A stretch of DNA of 64,000 nucleotides. Origin: Streptomyces cyaneus. Its GTDB lineage: Bacteria; Actinomycetota; Actinomycetes; Streptomycetales; Streptomycetaceae. The notes beneath the pieces were generated by a model. The model made no database searches, had not been told where the DNA came from, and was given only the letters and a program-made list of their open reading frames with translations. The first letter of the stretch is position 1. Each line of letters begins with the position of its first letter. A program made the translations under genes and the position numbers. The stretch is from NCBI RefSeq assembly GCF_004028635.1, contig NZ_RQJW01000006.1:620001-684000 (forward strand), read 5' to 3'. Positions 35,154-44,138 of this stretch are shown piece after piece.

Positions 35154-36473
35154 ATGGCGGACACCACGGGAAACACAGCGGCATCACAGGCCGGCGAGGC
35201 GGACTCCCGGCCCCGTAAGTCCAGTTGGCGGTACATCGGTCCCGGCATCGTCGTCGCCGCGACCGGCGTCGGCGCCGGCGACCTCGTCGCCACCCTCATC
35301 GCGGGCAGCAACTTCGGCTACACCCTGCTCTGGGCCGCGATCGTCGGCTGCCTGGTCAAGATCTCCCTCGCCGAGGCAGCGGGCCGCTGGCACCTGTCCA
35401 CCGGCCGCACCCTCTTCGACGGCTGGACGAGCCTCGGCCGTTGGACCACGTACTTCTTCGCGATCTACGTCGTGATCTGGGGCTTCGTCTACGGCGCGGC
35501 GGCGATGTCGTCGAGCGCGCTCCCGCTCCAGGCACTGTTCCCGCACGTCATGGACCTCGAATGGTGGGCCATCGCCTGCGGGCTGGTCGGCCTGGTCTTC
35601 GTCTGGTTCAACAAGTACGCCGTCTTCGAGAAGGTCATGACGGTCCTGGTCGGCGTCATGTTCGTGGTGACGGTGTACCTCGCGATCCGTGTCACCCCGA
35701 ACATCCCCGACGCCTTCGCGGGCCTGCTGCCCGTCCTGCCCGACGAGAAGGACTCGATCCTCAACACCCTCGGCCTGATCGGCGGCGTCGGCGGCACCAT
35801 CACCCTTGCCGCGTACGGCTACTGGGTCAACGCCAAGGGCTGGACGAACACCGGCTGGATGAAGGTCATGCGGCTCGACAACCGCGTCGCCTACGCCACC
35901 ACCGGCATCTTCGTCATCGCGATGCTCTTCGTCGGCGCCGAGCTGCTGCATTCCGCGAACGTCGCCATCGCGAGCGGCGACAAGGGCCTGATCCAGCTGA
36001 GCGACATCCTGGAGGACAAGTACGGCACGGCGACGGCGAAGTTCTTCCTCATCGGCTTCTTCGCCACCTCCTTCACCTCCCTCATCGGCGTCTGGCACGG
36101 CGTGAGCCTGATGTTCGCGGACTTCGTGGCCCGCTACCGGGGGCGGGAGGAGCTGAAGGGCGAGGAGGTCGCCTCGGGCGAGCGGGAGCGCTCCTGGCCC
36201 TTCCGCGCCTACCTGCTCTGGCTGACCTTCCCGCCCATCGTCCTGCTCTTCCAGGGCCAGCCCTTCCGCCTGATCATCATCTACGGCGTCCTGGGCGCGG
36301 CCTTCCTGCCCTTCCTCGCCGGCACCCTGATCTGGCTCCTCAACTCCTCCCGCACCCCCAGCCAGTGGCGCAACGGCCCGCTGAGCAACGTGATGCTGGC
36401 GACCGCGGGCCTGCTGTTCCTGGTTTTGTGCGTGAAGCAGATCTGGGACCAGCCGTGGTCGGAGTTCTTCTGA
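35154..36473 (+). CDS. Nramp-family-like membrane transporter lacking the canonical metal motifs
   Basis: 439 residues from ATG 35154 (a TTG nine bases earlier is possible) with about 11 membrane helices in the Nramp order. Helix 1 reads GPGIVVAATGVGAGDLVATL where metal-transporting Nramps have DPGN, and helix 6 reads GGTITLAAYGYWV where they have MPH. Both metal-coordinating motifs are therefore absent. The fold is LeuT-like, so it may carry another substrate or a differently hydrated cation. Annotating it simply as a manganese transporter would be unsafe. Confidence 0.85.
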   Translation: MADTTGNTAASQAGEADSRPRKSSWRYIGPGIVVAATGVGAGDLVATLIAGSNFGYTLLWAAIVGCLVKISLAEAAGRWHLSTGRTLFDGWTSLGRWTTYFFAIYVVIWGFVYGAAAMSSSALPLQALFPHVMDLEWWAIACGLVGLVFVWFNKYAVFEKVMTVLVGVMFVVTVYLAIRVTPNIPDAFAGLLPVLPDEKDSILNTLGLIGGVGGTITLAAYGYWVNAKGWTNTGWMKVMRLDNRVAYATTGIFVIAMLFVGAELLHSANVAIASGDKGLIQLSDILEDKYGTATAKFFLIGFFATSFTSLIGVWHGVSLMFADFVARYRGREELKGEEVASGERERSWPFRAYLLWLTFPPIVLLFQGQPFRLIIIYGVLGAAFLPFLAGTLIWLLNSSRTPSQWRNGPLSNVMLATAGLLFLVLCVKQIWDQPWSEFF

Positions 36474-36477
36474 CGGC

Positions 36478-37746
36478 CTAGCGGTACTGGTCCCACTCCG
36501 GGCTGAGGGCGATCTCCCGGAGCTGCTTCATGGTCAGGGCGGGGGTCTCGCGGGTCGGGGCGTCGTGCTGGTTGCCGGAGTTGAAGGCGCTGATGACGAC
36601 ACGGAAGCCGTCCGTACCCGCGCGGAGGGTGTCGACGGTCCACATCACGGCGCCTTCGACACCCTTGTCGCCGCCGGTGCGCCGAGTGGTGACCTTCGTG
36701 CCGTCGGGCAGCGTCTCGGCGTCGTCCCCGAAGAGCTGGTCGACGGTTTCCTTGTCCCCCATGCCGTGCTGGACGTCGATCTGGACGTAGCTCCTGCCCT
36801 TGCCGTCGTCGAGGACGAGGTACGTGTAGTCGTTGCCCTTCTCGACGACCTCGACCCCCTTGGGCAGGAGCGGGACGAGCGTGGCCAGGACCGAGTCCAC
36901 GCCCGGTTCGACGGCGGTGCTCGCAGTGGCCGAAGGCTTCGGCTTCTTGGGGTCCTCGGGAATGAATTCGACGTACTTGCGCCACACCTGGGCCGTCACC
37001 AGCTCCTTCAACTGAGTGATCGACAGGGGAGGTTCGCTTCTGCTGATCGGCGCGTCCTTCTGGGCGGCGGCGTTCCACTCGTTGACGGAGACATGCTGTC
37101 CCGCCGGGGTGATCAGCTCGGCCGACCACATCTTGGTGTCGACGCGCCGGTCGGGATACTCGTACCCCTGGAACAGCTTGAGCAGCGAGCCGTCGGCCAG
37201 CCTGGTGGAGACGCAGCTGTCGTGCGGGACCAGCGTCTTGTCCGGACAGTCGATCGCCTCGCGGGCCTGGTCGCTGCCGGGCTCGACGCGGTTCAGGCTG
37301 ACGCCGACGGCCCCCGGGCCCTGGCCGTCGTCGTAGACGAGGTGGACGTACGGCGGCAGCATCGAATCCCCGGTGCCCCGTGCCTGCTGCTCGCTGACCT
37401 TGCCCTCGGGGAGCAGATCTTCGAGCGTCGCGATGAGTTCGCGGCTCGTCAGGGGGACGGCGGACGGCGTCGGTGTGCCGGACGGCTGCTCGGCCACGCT
37501 GGAACTGGACGGCAGCGGGGCAGGCGAACCGCCCCAGGGCACCAGCAGCGCCCCGCCCACAGCGACCGCCGCGATCCCGGCCGCGCCGCCCACCACCGCG
37601 GCCCGCCGCCTCAGCCGCAGCCGCCGCCCCCGCGCCTGTCCGGCGGCGACCAGCGCGGTCCGGTCGGCGTCGAAGCGGTCACCGGCGTCGTGCAGGGCGT
37701 GACTGAGCCGCCCCTCGAAGCGGTCCTCGTCGTGTTCCACAGGCAT
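36478..37746 (-). CDS. Single-pass membrane protein with duplicated extracellular domain, partner of the SigE-family sigma factor
   Basis: 422 residues. The cytoplasmic N-terminus (about 45 residues) starts MPVEHDEDRFEGRLSHALHD, resembling short anti-sigma-type tails. It is followed by one helix (AAVVGGAAGIAAVAVGGALLV) and two homologous extracellular halves: ELIATLEDLLPEGKVSE...VHLVYDDGQG and SVLATLVPLLPKGVEVVE...YLVLDDGKG. The gene lies 67 bases downstream of the sigma factor on the same strand, the usual place for a dedicated membrane regulator. No zinc-finger anti-sigma motif is present. The role is inferred. Confidence 0.75.
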   Translation of the reverse strand: MPVEHDEDRFEGRLSHALHDAGDRFDADRTALVAAGQARGRRLRLRRRAAVVGGAAGIAAVAVGGALLVPWGGSPAPLPSSSSVAEQPSGTPTPSAVPLTSRELIATLEDLLPEGKVSEQQARGTGDSMLPPYVHLVYDDGQGPGAVGVSLNRVEPGSDQAREAIDCPDKTLVPHDSCVSTRLADGSLLKLFQGYEYPDRRVDTKMWSAELITPAGQHVSVNEWNAAAQKDAPISRSEPPLSITQLKELVTAQVWRKYVEFIPEDPKKPKPSATASTAVEPGVDSVLATLVPLLPKGVEVVEKGNDYTYLVLDDGKGRSYVQIDVQHGMGDKETVDQLFGDDAETLPDGTKVTTRRTGGDKGVEGAVMWTVDTLRAGTDGFRVVISAFNSGNQHDAPTRETPALTMKQLREIALSPEWDQYR

Positions 37747-37813
37747 GGCAAAACCACCGTTTCTCGGGATTGGGGTCGCTCGGGATTGGGGGTCGTGAGA
37801 GAGGGGGCGCGGT

Positions 37814-38329
37814 TCAGCGGGCCGCGTACTCGCCGAGGTCCTCGCCCAGCAGCGCGCGCAGCCGCCCGAGCGCCCGGGTGCACCGCGTGCGCACCGCGGC
37901 GGAACTGGCGTTCAGCGCGTCGGCGGTCTCCTCGACGGACCGGTCCTCCCAGTACCGCAGGACGACCACGGCCCGGTCCTTGGCGGGCAGCCGGGCGAGG
38001 GCCTGAAGCAGGGTGAGCCGCAGCGACACGTCACCGTGTCCGCCGTCGGCCGCCGCCCGGTCGGGAATCGTGTCCGTGGCCCGCTCGGTGCTGCTGCGCC
38101 GCCGCTGATGGGCGAGGAAGGTGCGGGTGAGGACGGTCTGCGCGTACCCGGCGGGGTTGTCCACCCGGGACACCCGTCCCCAGCGGACGTAGATCCGGCC
38201 CAGGGTCTCCTGGACGAGGTCCTCGGCGAGATGGGTGTCCCCGGCGGTCAGCAGACAGGCCGACCGGTACAGATGCCCGGCCCTGGCCACCGCGAACTGC
38301 GCGTACTCGTCCGCGCGGGCCTGTCTCAT
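37814..38329 (-). CDS. SigE-family ECF RNA polymerase sigma factor
   Basis: 171 residues with sigma region 2 (LYRSACLLTAGDTHLAEDLVQ, then RIYVRWGRV) and region 4 (ALARLPAKDRAVVVLRYWED, SVEETADALNASSAAVRTRCTRAL). This length and the LVQET...VRW signature are typical of the abundant Streptomyces SigE-type group. It is co-directional with the downstream membrane protein and divergent from the 38466 gene. Confidence 0.92.
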   Translation of the reverse strand: MRQARADEYAQFAVARAGHLYRSACLLTAGDTHLAEDLVQETLGRIYVRWGRVSRVDNPAGYAQTVLTRTFLAHQRRRSSTERATDTIPDRAAADGGHGDVSLRLTLLQALARLPAKDRAVVVLRYWEDRSVEETADALNASSAAVRTRCTRALGRLRALLGEDLGEYAAR

Positions 38330-38465
38330 GCGTTCCCCCTGTTGCTGTGCACCGGTGCGCCGGCTGCCGATGAGGTCCTCACTTCACTGATGCGGCAGGG
38401 CTGGGAGAATGTTTCACCGCAAGCCGAATCAGTTCCAACGAGTACGAGGACCGAGGACCCGACGG

Positions 38466-38909
38466 ATGACCGAGCAGCCACCATCACCCGGCCCCGGCTT
38501 CGGCCCGCCCCCACCGCAGTTCCCGCCCGCGCAGCCCGCGTACGCGCCCGTGCCGCCCCCACACGCGCCCGTACAGCCTCCCTACGGCCAACCTCCCTAC
38601 GGCCAGGTCCCGCCCCAGCCCGCTCCGGCCGGCCCGGAGTTCCTGGCCATCGACAAACGCAATGCGGTCGTCGTCGACGCGTCCGGCGTCGCCTTCGAGA
38701 TGTCCGGCCTCACCATCGAGTTCCAGTGGCCCGAGGTCCGCAGCGTCCACTACCGGGCGAGCCCGGACGGCAAGGCCCTGATGGTCGCCGTGGTCCATGT
38801 GGACGGCAGGTTCTACGAGTGCGTGGTGGAGGCCAAGCCCCGGACGCGACTGCAGGAGTGGTTCCCGCAGCTGGCCTGGGTGCTCGGCCATTACCGGCCC
38901 ATGGGGTGA
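38466..38909 (+). CDS. Pro/Tyr-rich N-terminal region plus small beta domain (paralogue of the 28619 protein's domain)
   Basis: 147 residues from ATG 38466 (GAGGAC nearby upstream). The first 60 residues are Pro/Gln/Tyr-rich, with PYGQPPYGQ. The last 85 form a domain starting FLAIDKRNAVVVDASGVAFE and ending TRLQEWFPQLAWVLGHYRP. It matches the C-terminal domain of the acidic protein at 28619-29197 in strand pattern and in the IEFQWPEV and R-x-R-LQEW motifs. Function unknown. Confidence 0.72.
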   Translation: MTEQPPSPGPGFGPPPPQFPPAQPAYAPVPPPHAPVQPPYGQPPYGQVPPQPAPAGPEFLAIDKRNAVVVDASGVAFEMSGLTIEFQWPEVRSVHYRASPDGKALMVAVVHVDGRFYECVVEAKPRTRLQEWFPQLAWVLGHYRPMG

Positions 38910-38915
38910 GGGCCC

Positions 38916-40595
38916 CTACGGCAGCCCGTGCACATGCGGGCCGACGGCGCCCGACCAGGCGTTGCCCGCCGTCGCGTCCCAGTTCGTCGACCAGGTCATC
39001 GCGCCCCGCAGGTCGGGGTACGTCCGCGACGGCTTGAACGAGCCGCAGTTCGTGCCCTTCGTCAGGCAGTCCAGGGCGTTGTTCACGATCGACGGTGACA
39101 CGTACCCACTGCCCGCGCCCCGCGTGGAGGCCGGCAGACCCAGCCCCACCTGGGACGGGGCCAGGCCGCCCTCCAGCTGGATGCAGGCCAGGGCGGTCAG
39201 GAAGTCCACCGAGCCCTGGCTGTAGACCTTGCCGTCGCAGCCCAGCATCGAACCGCTGTTGTAGTACTGCATGTTGACGACCGTGAGGATGTCCTTGATG
39301 TTCAGCGCGGTCTGGAAGTAGGTGTTCGACGTCGACTGCATGTCGATGGTCTGCGGTGCCATCGTGATGATCAGCGACGAGCCCGCCTTCGCCGAGAGCG
39401 AGCGCAGCGCCTGTGTCATGTAGGTCGCGTTGAGGCCGTTCTCCAGGTCGATGTCGACGCCGTCGAAGCCGTACGTCTGCATGAGCGAGTACACCGAGTT
39501 CGCGAAGTTCGTGGCCGACGCCGCGTCGTTCACCGCCACCGTGCCGCGCTCGCCGCCGACCGAGACGATGACCTTCTTCCCGGCCGACTGCTTCGCCCTG
39601 ATGTCGGCCTTGAACTGGTCGACCGTGTAGCCGCCCAGCCCGGCCGAGTCCAGGTTGAAGGTCACCGCACCCGGCGTCGAGGTCGCGTCCGCGAAGGCGA
39701 CGGCGATGATGTCGTACTGGGACTGGACGTCGGCGAGCTTCTGCACGGTGGCGCCGTTGTTGAAGTTCTGCCAGTAGCCGGTCACCGCGTGCTTGGGGAG
39801 CGCGGGGCCGGGGCCGGTCGGCGTGTTCGTCGTGCCCGTCACCGCCGCCGACTTCGCCGACTCACCGGCCGCGTTGGTCGCCGTGACCTGGAAGGAGTAC
39901 GACGTCGAGGCCGCGAGCCCGGTCACGGTGGCCGAGGTGCCGGTCACGGCCGTCACCTTCGTGCCGTTGCGGTAGACGTTGTAGCCGCTCGCGCCGGAGA
40001 CCGTGTTCCAGGCCAGGGAGATCGACGAGGACGTCGTACCCGACACGGACAGGCCGCTGGGCGCCCCCGGGATCGTGGGGGAGGGGTCGGTGCCACCGCC
40101 GCCGTCGGGGCCGTACACGGACACGTCGTCCGCGTAGTACGCCGCCTGCCCGTACCAGCCGTGCGTGTACACCGTCACCGAGGTCGTCGAGGCGCCGGTG
40201 GTGAAGGTGGTCGACAACTGCTTCCAGGCCGTCGAGTCCGGCGTCCAGGTCGACACGTCGGTCGTGCCCGTGCCCGTCACGCCCAGGTAGGTGTAGCCGC
40301 CCTGCACCCACGCGCTCAGCGTGTACGTGGAGTTGGGCTTCACCGCCACCGCCTGGGTGCAGCGGGCGTTGTCCTGCCCGGCCGGGGTGGCCTTGAGCGC
40401 GGCCGAGCCGCCGTGCACCGGTGCGGAGACGGTCGTGCCGCTGTTCGCGGAACAGGTCCAGTTGCTCAGGCCGGACTCGAAGCCGGCGTTCTTGGCGTTG
40501 TTGACGTCCGCGGCCGAGGCGGGGCCTGCGGGGAGGAAGGCGAGGGCGAGGGCGGCGGTGACCGCGCCCACCCGGAATCTGCTGCGTATGGACAT
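38916..40595 (-). CDS. chiA: Secreted chitinase A, GH18, with N-terminal carbohydrate-binding module and FnIII domain
   Basis: 559 residues from ATG 40595 (MSIRSRFRVG; an ATG at 40607 is also possible). There is a signal peptide to about residue 29, then a CBM-like beta-sandwich (NAGFESGLSNWTCS...YADDVSVYG), one FnIII domain (IPGAPSGLSVSG...AVTGTTN) and a GH18 barrel from about 268. The catalytic motif is DGVDIDLEN, with the acid Glu; substrate-binding MQYYNSG and WSTNWDATAG are present. It hydrolyses chitin outside the cell. The domain order, genomic place and DasR site match S. coelicolor ChiA (SCO5003, from memory). Confidence 0.93.
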   Translation of the reverse strand: MSIRSRFRVGAVTAALALAFLPAGPASAADVNNAKNAGFESGLSNWTCSANSGTTVSAPVHGGSAALKATPAGQDNARCTQAVAVKPNSTYTLSAWVQGGYTYLGVTGTGTTDVSTWTPDSTAWKQLSTTFTTGASTTSVTVYTHGWYGQAAYYADDVSVYGPDGGGGTDPSPTIPGAPSGLSVSGTTSSSISLAWNTVSGASGYNVYRNGTKVTAVTGTSATVTGLAASTSYSFQVTATNAAGESAKSAAVTGTTNTPTGPGPALPKHAVTGYWQNFNNGATVQKLADVQSQYDIIAVAFADATSTPGAVTFNLDSAGLGGYTVDQFKADIRAKQSAGKKVIVSVGGERGTVAVNDAASATNFANSVYSLMQTYGFDGVDIDLENGLNATYMTQALRSLSAKAGSSLIITMAPQTIDMQSTSNTYFQTALNIKDILTVVNMQYYNSGSMLGCDGKVYSQGSVDFLTALACIQLEGGLAPSQVGLGLPASTRGAGSGYVSPSIVNNALDCLTKGTNCGSFKPSRTYPDLRGAMTWSTNWDATAGNAWSGAVGPHVHGLP

Positions 40596-40616
40596 GACAA
40601 GAGACATGCTGAACAA

Positions 40617-40643
40617 CTTGGTCCAGACCAATTCACCTGTCAA
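40617..40643 (-). promoter_or_regulatory. chiA promoter with DasR-responsive element
   Basis: TTGGTCCAGACCAA (40618-40631) is a near-perfect match to the DasR site core (TGGTCTAGACCA type). On the minus strand a consensus -35 TTGACA lies at 40638-40643, so the site fills the -35/-10 spacer, an ideal repressor position. DasR senses GlcNAc-derived phosphates, which would release chitinase expression when chitin is being degraded. Confidence 0.82.
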
Positions 40644-40805
40644 GAGATTCCGGTAGTGGAGAAACCGTGTGCGCAACCTGCCCCGTTTTGGCGTGACTTG
40701 TGCGAGTGGAGTTGCTTCTCGGCTGGACAGAAGCTGTTTTCCGGCCGCAGAGCCGTGGATACAGTGCTGAGATAGTCACGCAATGAAGTCATCGGGGAGC
40801 TGCGC

Positions 40806-41648
40806 GTGCCAACTGCCATTGCCGTGACCAGCGCCGACATGGCGCTGCCGGCGCAGGACGAGCGAACCGTGCCCGCCGTCGTGCTCGGGGACCTCGACCG
40901 GGAGCCGCTGGAGCGGTCCTTGGAGGACATACAGGGGCTGATCGAGCAGTACGGCCATGTGGTCGTCGTCTGCTCCCAGGCCGTCCCCCGGGCCGTGGAG
41001 CAGCGGCTGCACACCGTACGGTCCCTGCTGGAGAGCGACCGCATCGCCGTGTTCCGCCCCGAACTGCCCCCCCTCGGACTCGCCGTCCTCGCCCGCCAGC
41101 TGCGGCAGCTGGCCTCCTGCGACCTCAGCCCCGGCGTCCTCGCCTCGGCCGGCCGGCTGCTCACCCACTACATCCACGCCGGAGCGCTCCTCGGCTCCGT
41201 CGCCAAGCTGGACCGCGTCCCCGTGGACCTCAAGTCGCACGCCAAGTCCTGGGTGCCCGGCAGCCAGTTCGGCGTGCTCGCCCACCCGACCCCGCAACTG
41301 GTCCGGATCGCCCCCGGCGCCACCCTCAGCGGCCCGGAGTTCCGCACGTCGATGCTGGTCGCCCCGGGGCAGCTGCAGTCCGACTGGGTCACCTCCAACC
41401 TGGTCAAGGTCTGGAACGCGCAGGGCCTGCGCGAGGCGGTGCTGCCCGCCGAGTCGGCCACCTGGTGGGGGACGCCCAAGCTGATCGAGTTCTGCGCCTA
41501 TCTGCCCGACCTGTCGGTGCTTTACCAGCTCGTCACCTCGGTACGGCAGAACTCCTGTCACTGGTGCGGCATCGACGTCATCGGCGACCGCTGCGTCTTC
41601 TGCTCCGCCCTCCCGCCCGCCCACGAGCAACCGGCCCGCGCAGGCTGA
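40806..41648 (+). CDS. Conserved protein with C-terminal zinc ribbon, head of the Tad/Flp locus
   Basis: 280 residues from a GTG with GGGGAG six bases upstream. No membrane helix. It ends in a treble-clef-like zinc ribbon, CHWCGIDVIGDRCVFC (about residues 251-266), and the main body contains VVVVCSQAVPRAVEQRL and PELPPLGLAVLARQL. I recognise no enzyme family. It lies 78 bases upstream of cpaB on the same strand and is probably a regulatory or assembly factor of the pilus locus (inference from position). Confidence 0.68.
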   Translation: MPTAIAVTSADMALPAQDERTVPAVVLGDLDREPLERSLEDIQGLIEQYGHVVVVCSQAVPRAVEQRLHTVRSLLESDRIAVFRPELPPLGLAVLARQLRQLASCDLSPGVLASAGRLLTHYIHAGALLGSVAKLDRVPVDLKSHAKSWVPGSQFGVLAHPTPQLVRIAPGATLSGPEFRTSMLVAPGQLQSDWVTSNLVKVWNAQGLREAVLPAESATWWGTPKLIEFCAYLPDLSVLYQLVTSVRQNSCHWCGIDVIGDRCVFCSALPPAHEQPARAG

Positions 41649-41726
41649 CCGGACCCCGGCCGCTCAAGGCCGCCCCGACCCACCCGACCGCTCCCGACCG
41701 ATTCCCCCAATGAGGTTGTCCGGTTC

Positions 41727-42434
41727 ATGAACTCCCGTCAGCGCCGCGGCGTGATACTCCTGCTCCTGTCGGTCGTGTGCGCCCTCGGCGCCTTCGCCGG
41801 CGTCCTCTCCGTCATCAACGACGTGAAGTCCAAGGTCGGTCCCGAGGTCACCGCCTACCGGGTCAAGGCGAACGTCGCCCCCTACACGCAGCTCAGCGCC
41901 GGCCAGTTCGAGAAGACCGAGATGCCCGAGCGGTGGCTGTCGGAGAACGCGGTCACCGACCTCCGCGAGATCCAGGGCAAGATCGCCGTCACGACCCTGC
42001 AGAAGGGCTCCCTGCTCCAGAGCGACATGATCGTCGACCAGCCCGCCCTGAAGTCGGGCGAGCAGGAGATCGCCATCATGATCGACGCGGCGACCGGCGT
42101 GGCCGGCAAGATCACCCCGGGCTCCACGGTCAACGTCTACGCCACCTTCCAGGGGCAGCGCGACGGCGACCCCGACCAGTCCAAGCTGATCGTGGAGAAC
42201 GCCAGGGTCATCGACGTGGGCGAGCCGATCACCCTCAAGCCGGACGCCGACGACCGCGACCGCGAGCCCACCGACGCCTTCCCGATCACCTTCGCCCTCC
42301 AGACCATCGACGCTCAGCGCATCACGTACGCCGAGTCGTTCGCCGACGAGGTCCGGCTCGCCCTGGTGGCACCCGGTACCGGCTCCGACGTCGACGCGAC
42401 GGACCGCACCTACGAACTCGCCAAGGACAAGTGA
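41727..42434 (+). CDS. cpaB: CpaB/RcpC-like Flp pilus assembly protein (SAF domain)
   Basis: 235 residues. An N-terminal membrane anchor (VILLLLSVVCALGAFAGVL) is followed by an SAF/beta-clip domain (YRVKANVAPYTQLSAGQFEK) and a CpaB C-terminal domain (AIMIDAATGVAGKITPGSTV). In Gram-negative Tad systems RcpC/CpaB works with the secretin; here it should reside on the outer face of the single membrane. It is the first unmistakable Tad gene, nine bases before the TadZ-type ATPase. Confidence 0.88.
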   Translation: MNSRQRRGVILLLLSVVCALGAFAGVLSVINDVKSKVGPEVTAYRVKANVAPYTQLSAGQFEKTEMPERWLSENAVTDLREIQGKIAVTTLQKGSLLQSDMIVDQPALKSGEQEIAIMIDAATGVAGKITPGSTVNVYATFQGQRDGDPDQSKLIVENARVIDVGEPITLKPDADDRDREPTDAFPITFALQTIDAQRITYAESFADEVRLALVAPGTGSDVDATDRTYELAKDK

Positions 42435-42443
42435 GAGGCCCCC

Positions 42444-43709
42444 ATGCCCACGAGGATCCTCCCGGCGGTCGGCGACGCGGACGCGGTCCGGTCCCTCACG
42501 ACGCTGCTCAGCCAGCTCCCCGACGCCGAGCCGGTGGCCCCGGTGGCCGACTCCACCCAGCTCGTCGACACCCTCGCCCGGCTGGCCGCCGAGTCCATCG
42601 ACGAGCTGCCCGAGGTCGTCGTCGTCCACGAGCGCATCGGCCCCGTCCCGGCCCTGGAACTCATCCGTGAGGTCGCCCTCCGCTTCCCCGCGGTGGGCGT
42701 CATCCTCGTCACCTCCGACGCCGGCCCCGGCCTCTTCCAGGCCGCCATGGACTACGGCGCGCGGGGCCTGGTCGCCCTGCCGCTGAGCTACGAGGAGCTG
42801 GCCAGCCGCGTCCACGCCGTGGCCCAGTGGTCGGTGGGCGTACGGCGGCATCTGGGCGCCGGCGGCGATGTGTTCAGCGGCGTCGGCGGCACGGTCGTGA
42901 CGGTGAGCGGTGCGAAGGGCGGGGTCGGGACCACCCTCACCGCCATCCAACTGGCCCTCGCCGCCCAGGCGTCGGGTCGCAGCACCGCTCTGCTCGACAT
43001 GGACCTGCAGACCGGCGACATCGCCGCCTACCTCGACATCCAGTTCCGCCGCTCGGTCGTCGACCTCGCCACCATCAACGACATCACCCCGCGCGTGCTG
43101 GCGGACGCGGTGTTCCGGCACGACACCGGGGTCGCCCTGCTCCTCGCCCCCGGCGACGGCGAACGCGGCGAGGAGGTCACCGACCGCGCCGCCCGCCACA
43201 TCGTCAGCGCCCTGCGCTCCCGCTACGAGGTCGTCGTCGTCGACTGCGGCGCCCAGCTGACCGGCGCGAGCGCGGCCGCCGTGGAGATGGCCGACACGGC
43301 GCTCCTCGTCACCACCCCGGACGTGGTCGCGGTGCGCGGCGCCAAGCGGACGGTACGGATGTGGGACCGCCTGCAGATCCGCAAGGCGGAGGAGACCACG
43401 ATCGTCGTCAACCGCTACTCGCGCGCTACGGAGATCCAGCCCGCCCTGATCCAGCGGATCACCGGCACGGGCATCGCGAGCACCGCGATCCCCGCCAACT
43501 TCAAGGAACTCCAGGGCGCGGTCGACGCCGGCCGGGTGCACGAGCTGGACAGCAAGGGGTCGGTCAAACAGGCCCTGTGGGCGCTCGCGGGGGAGCTGGG
43601 CCTGGTCAAGGGCACCGAGGGCGCGGCCCACCAGCGCCGCAACGGCCGGGCGCGGGGCGGGGACCGTACGGCGCTGACGTTCCGGCGGCGCAAGGAGCTC
43701 GGGCGGTGA
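42444..43709 (+). CDS. CpaE/TadZ-like MinD-family ATPase with pseudo-receiver domain
   Basis: 421 residues. Residues 1-125 resemble a response-regulator receiver without a typical phospho-Asp pocket. A deviant Walker A SGAKGGVGTT lies at about 154-163, followed by LLDMDLQTGDIAAYLD and VVVDCGAQLTG. TadZ/CpaE proteins localise the pilus machine at the membrane. The gene overlaps the next by GTGA. Confidence 0.9.
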   Translation: MPTRILPAVGDADAVRSLTTLLSQLPDAEPVAPVADSTQLVDTLARLAAESIDELPEVVVVHERIGPVPALELIREVALRFPAVGVILVTSDAGPGLFQAAMDYGARGLVALPLSYEELASRVHAVAQWSVGVRRHLGAGGDVFSGVGGTVVTVSGAKGGVGTTLTAIQLALAAQASGRSTALLDMDLQTGDIAAYLDIQFRRSVVDLATINDITPRVLADAVFRHDTGVALLLAPGDGERGEEVTDRAARHIVSALRSRYEVVVVDCGAQLTGASAAAVEMADTALLVTTPDVVAVRGAKRTVRMWDRLQIRKAEETTIVVNRYSRATEIQPALIQRITGTGIASTAIPANFKELQGAVDAGRVHELDSKGSVKQALWALAGELGLVKGTEGAAHQRRNGRARGGDRTALTFRRRKELGR

Positions 43710-44137
43710 GGGGGCGGCGGGGGGACGAGGGGCGGCGGAGGGACAAGGAGAGGCGGAGGGACCAGGGGCGGCGGATCGGGGGCGACAAGGGCCAGGTCAC
43801 CATCGAGTTCCTCGGCATGACCCCGCTGATCATCATCACCCTGGTGCTGGTGTGGCAGTTCGTGCTGCTGGGATACACATTCTCACTGGCGGGGAATGCT
43901 GCGGACGAGGCAGCGCGGGCGGGCGCGGCCTCCGAGGGGCAGGCGGCTTGCGAGGAGGCCGGGCTACAGCATCTGCCGAGCGCGTGGGAGGGCGGCGCCG
44001 GTGTGCAGTGCGAGGCGAACGGCCTGTACGTGACGGCCGATGTGCAGCTGGAGGTGCCCGTCCTCTTCCCCGGCTCGATCGGCTTCCCGTTCACCGTCGA
44101 GGGCCATGCGGGGGCCGTGCAGGAGGAGAAGGACTGA
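43706..44137 (+). CDS. TadE-like minor pseudopilin, with Arg/Gly-rich leader
   Basis: 143 residues from the GTG that overlaps the TadZ stop. The first 25 codons are a purine-rich tract encoding repeated RRRDKE/RRRDQG blocks. They are followed by a TadE prepilin-type segment, GQVTIEFLGMTPLIIITLVL, with Glu after the cleavage glycine region. The remainder is a small extracytoplasmic domain with a Cys pair (AACEEAG, VQCEANG). The start might lie later, for example near GDKGQV. Confidence 0.82.
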   Translation: MRGRRGDEGRRRDKERRRDQGRRIGGDKGQVTIEFLGMTPLIIITLVLVWQFVLLGYTFSLAGNAADEAARAGAASEGQAACEEAGLQHLPSAWEGGAGVQCEANGLYVTADVQLEVPVLFPGSIGFPFTVEGHAGAVQEEKD

Positions 44138-44138
44138 G

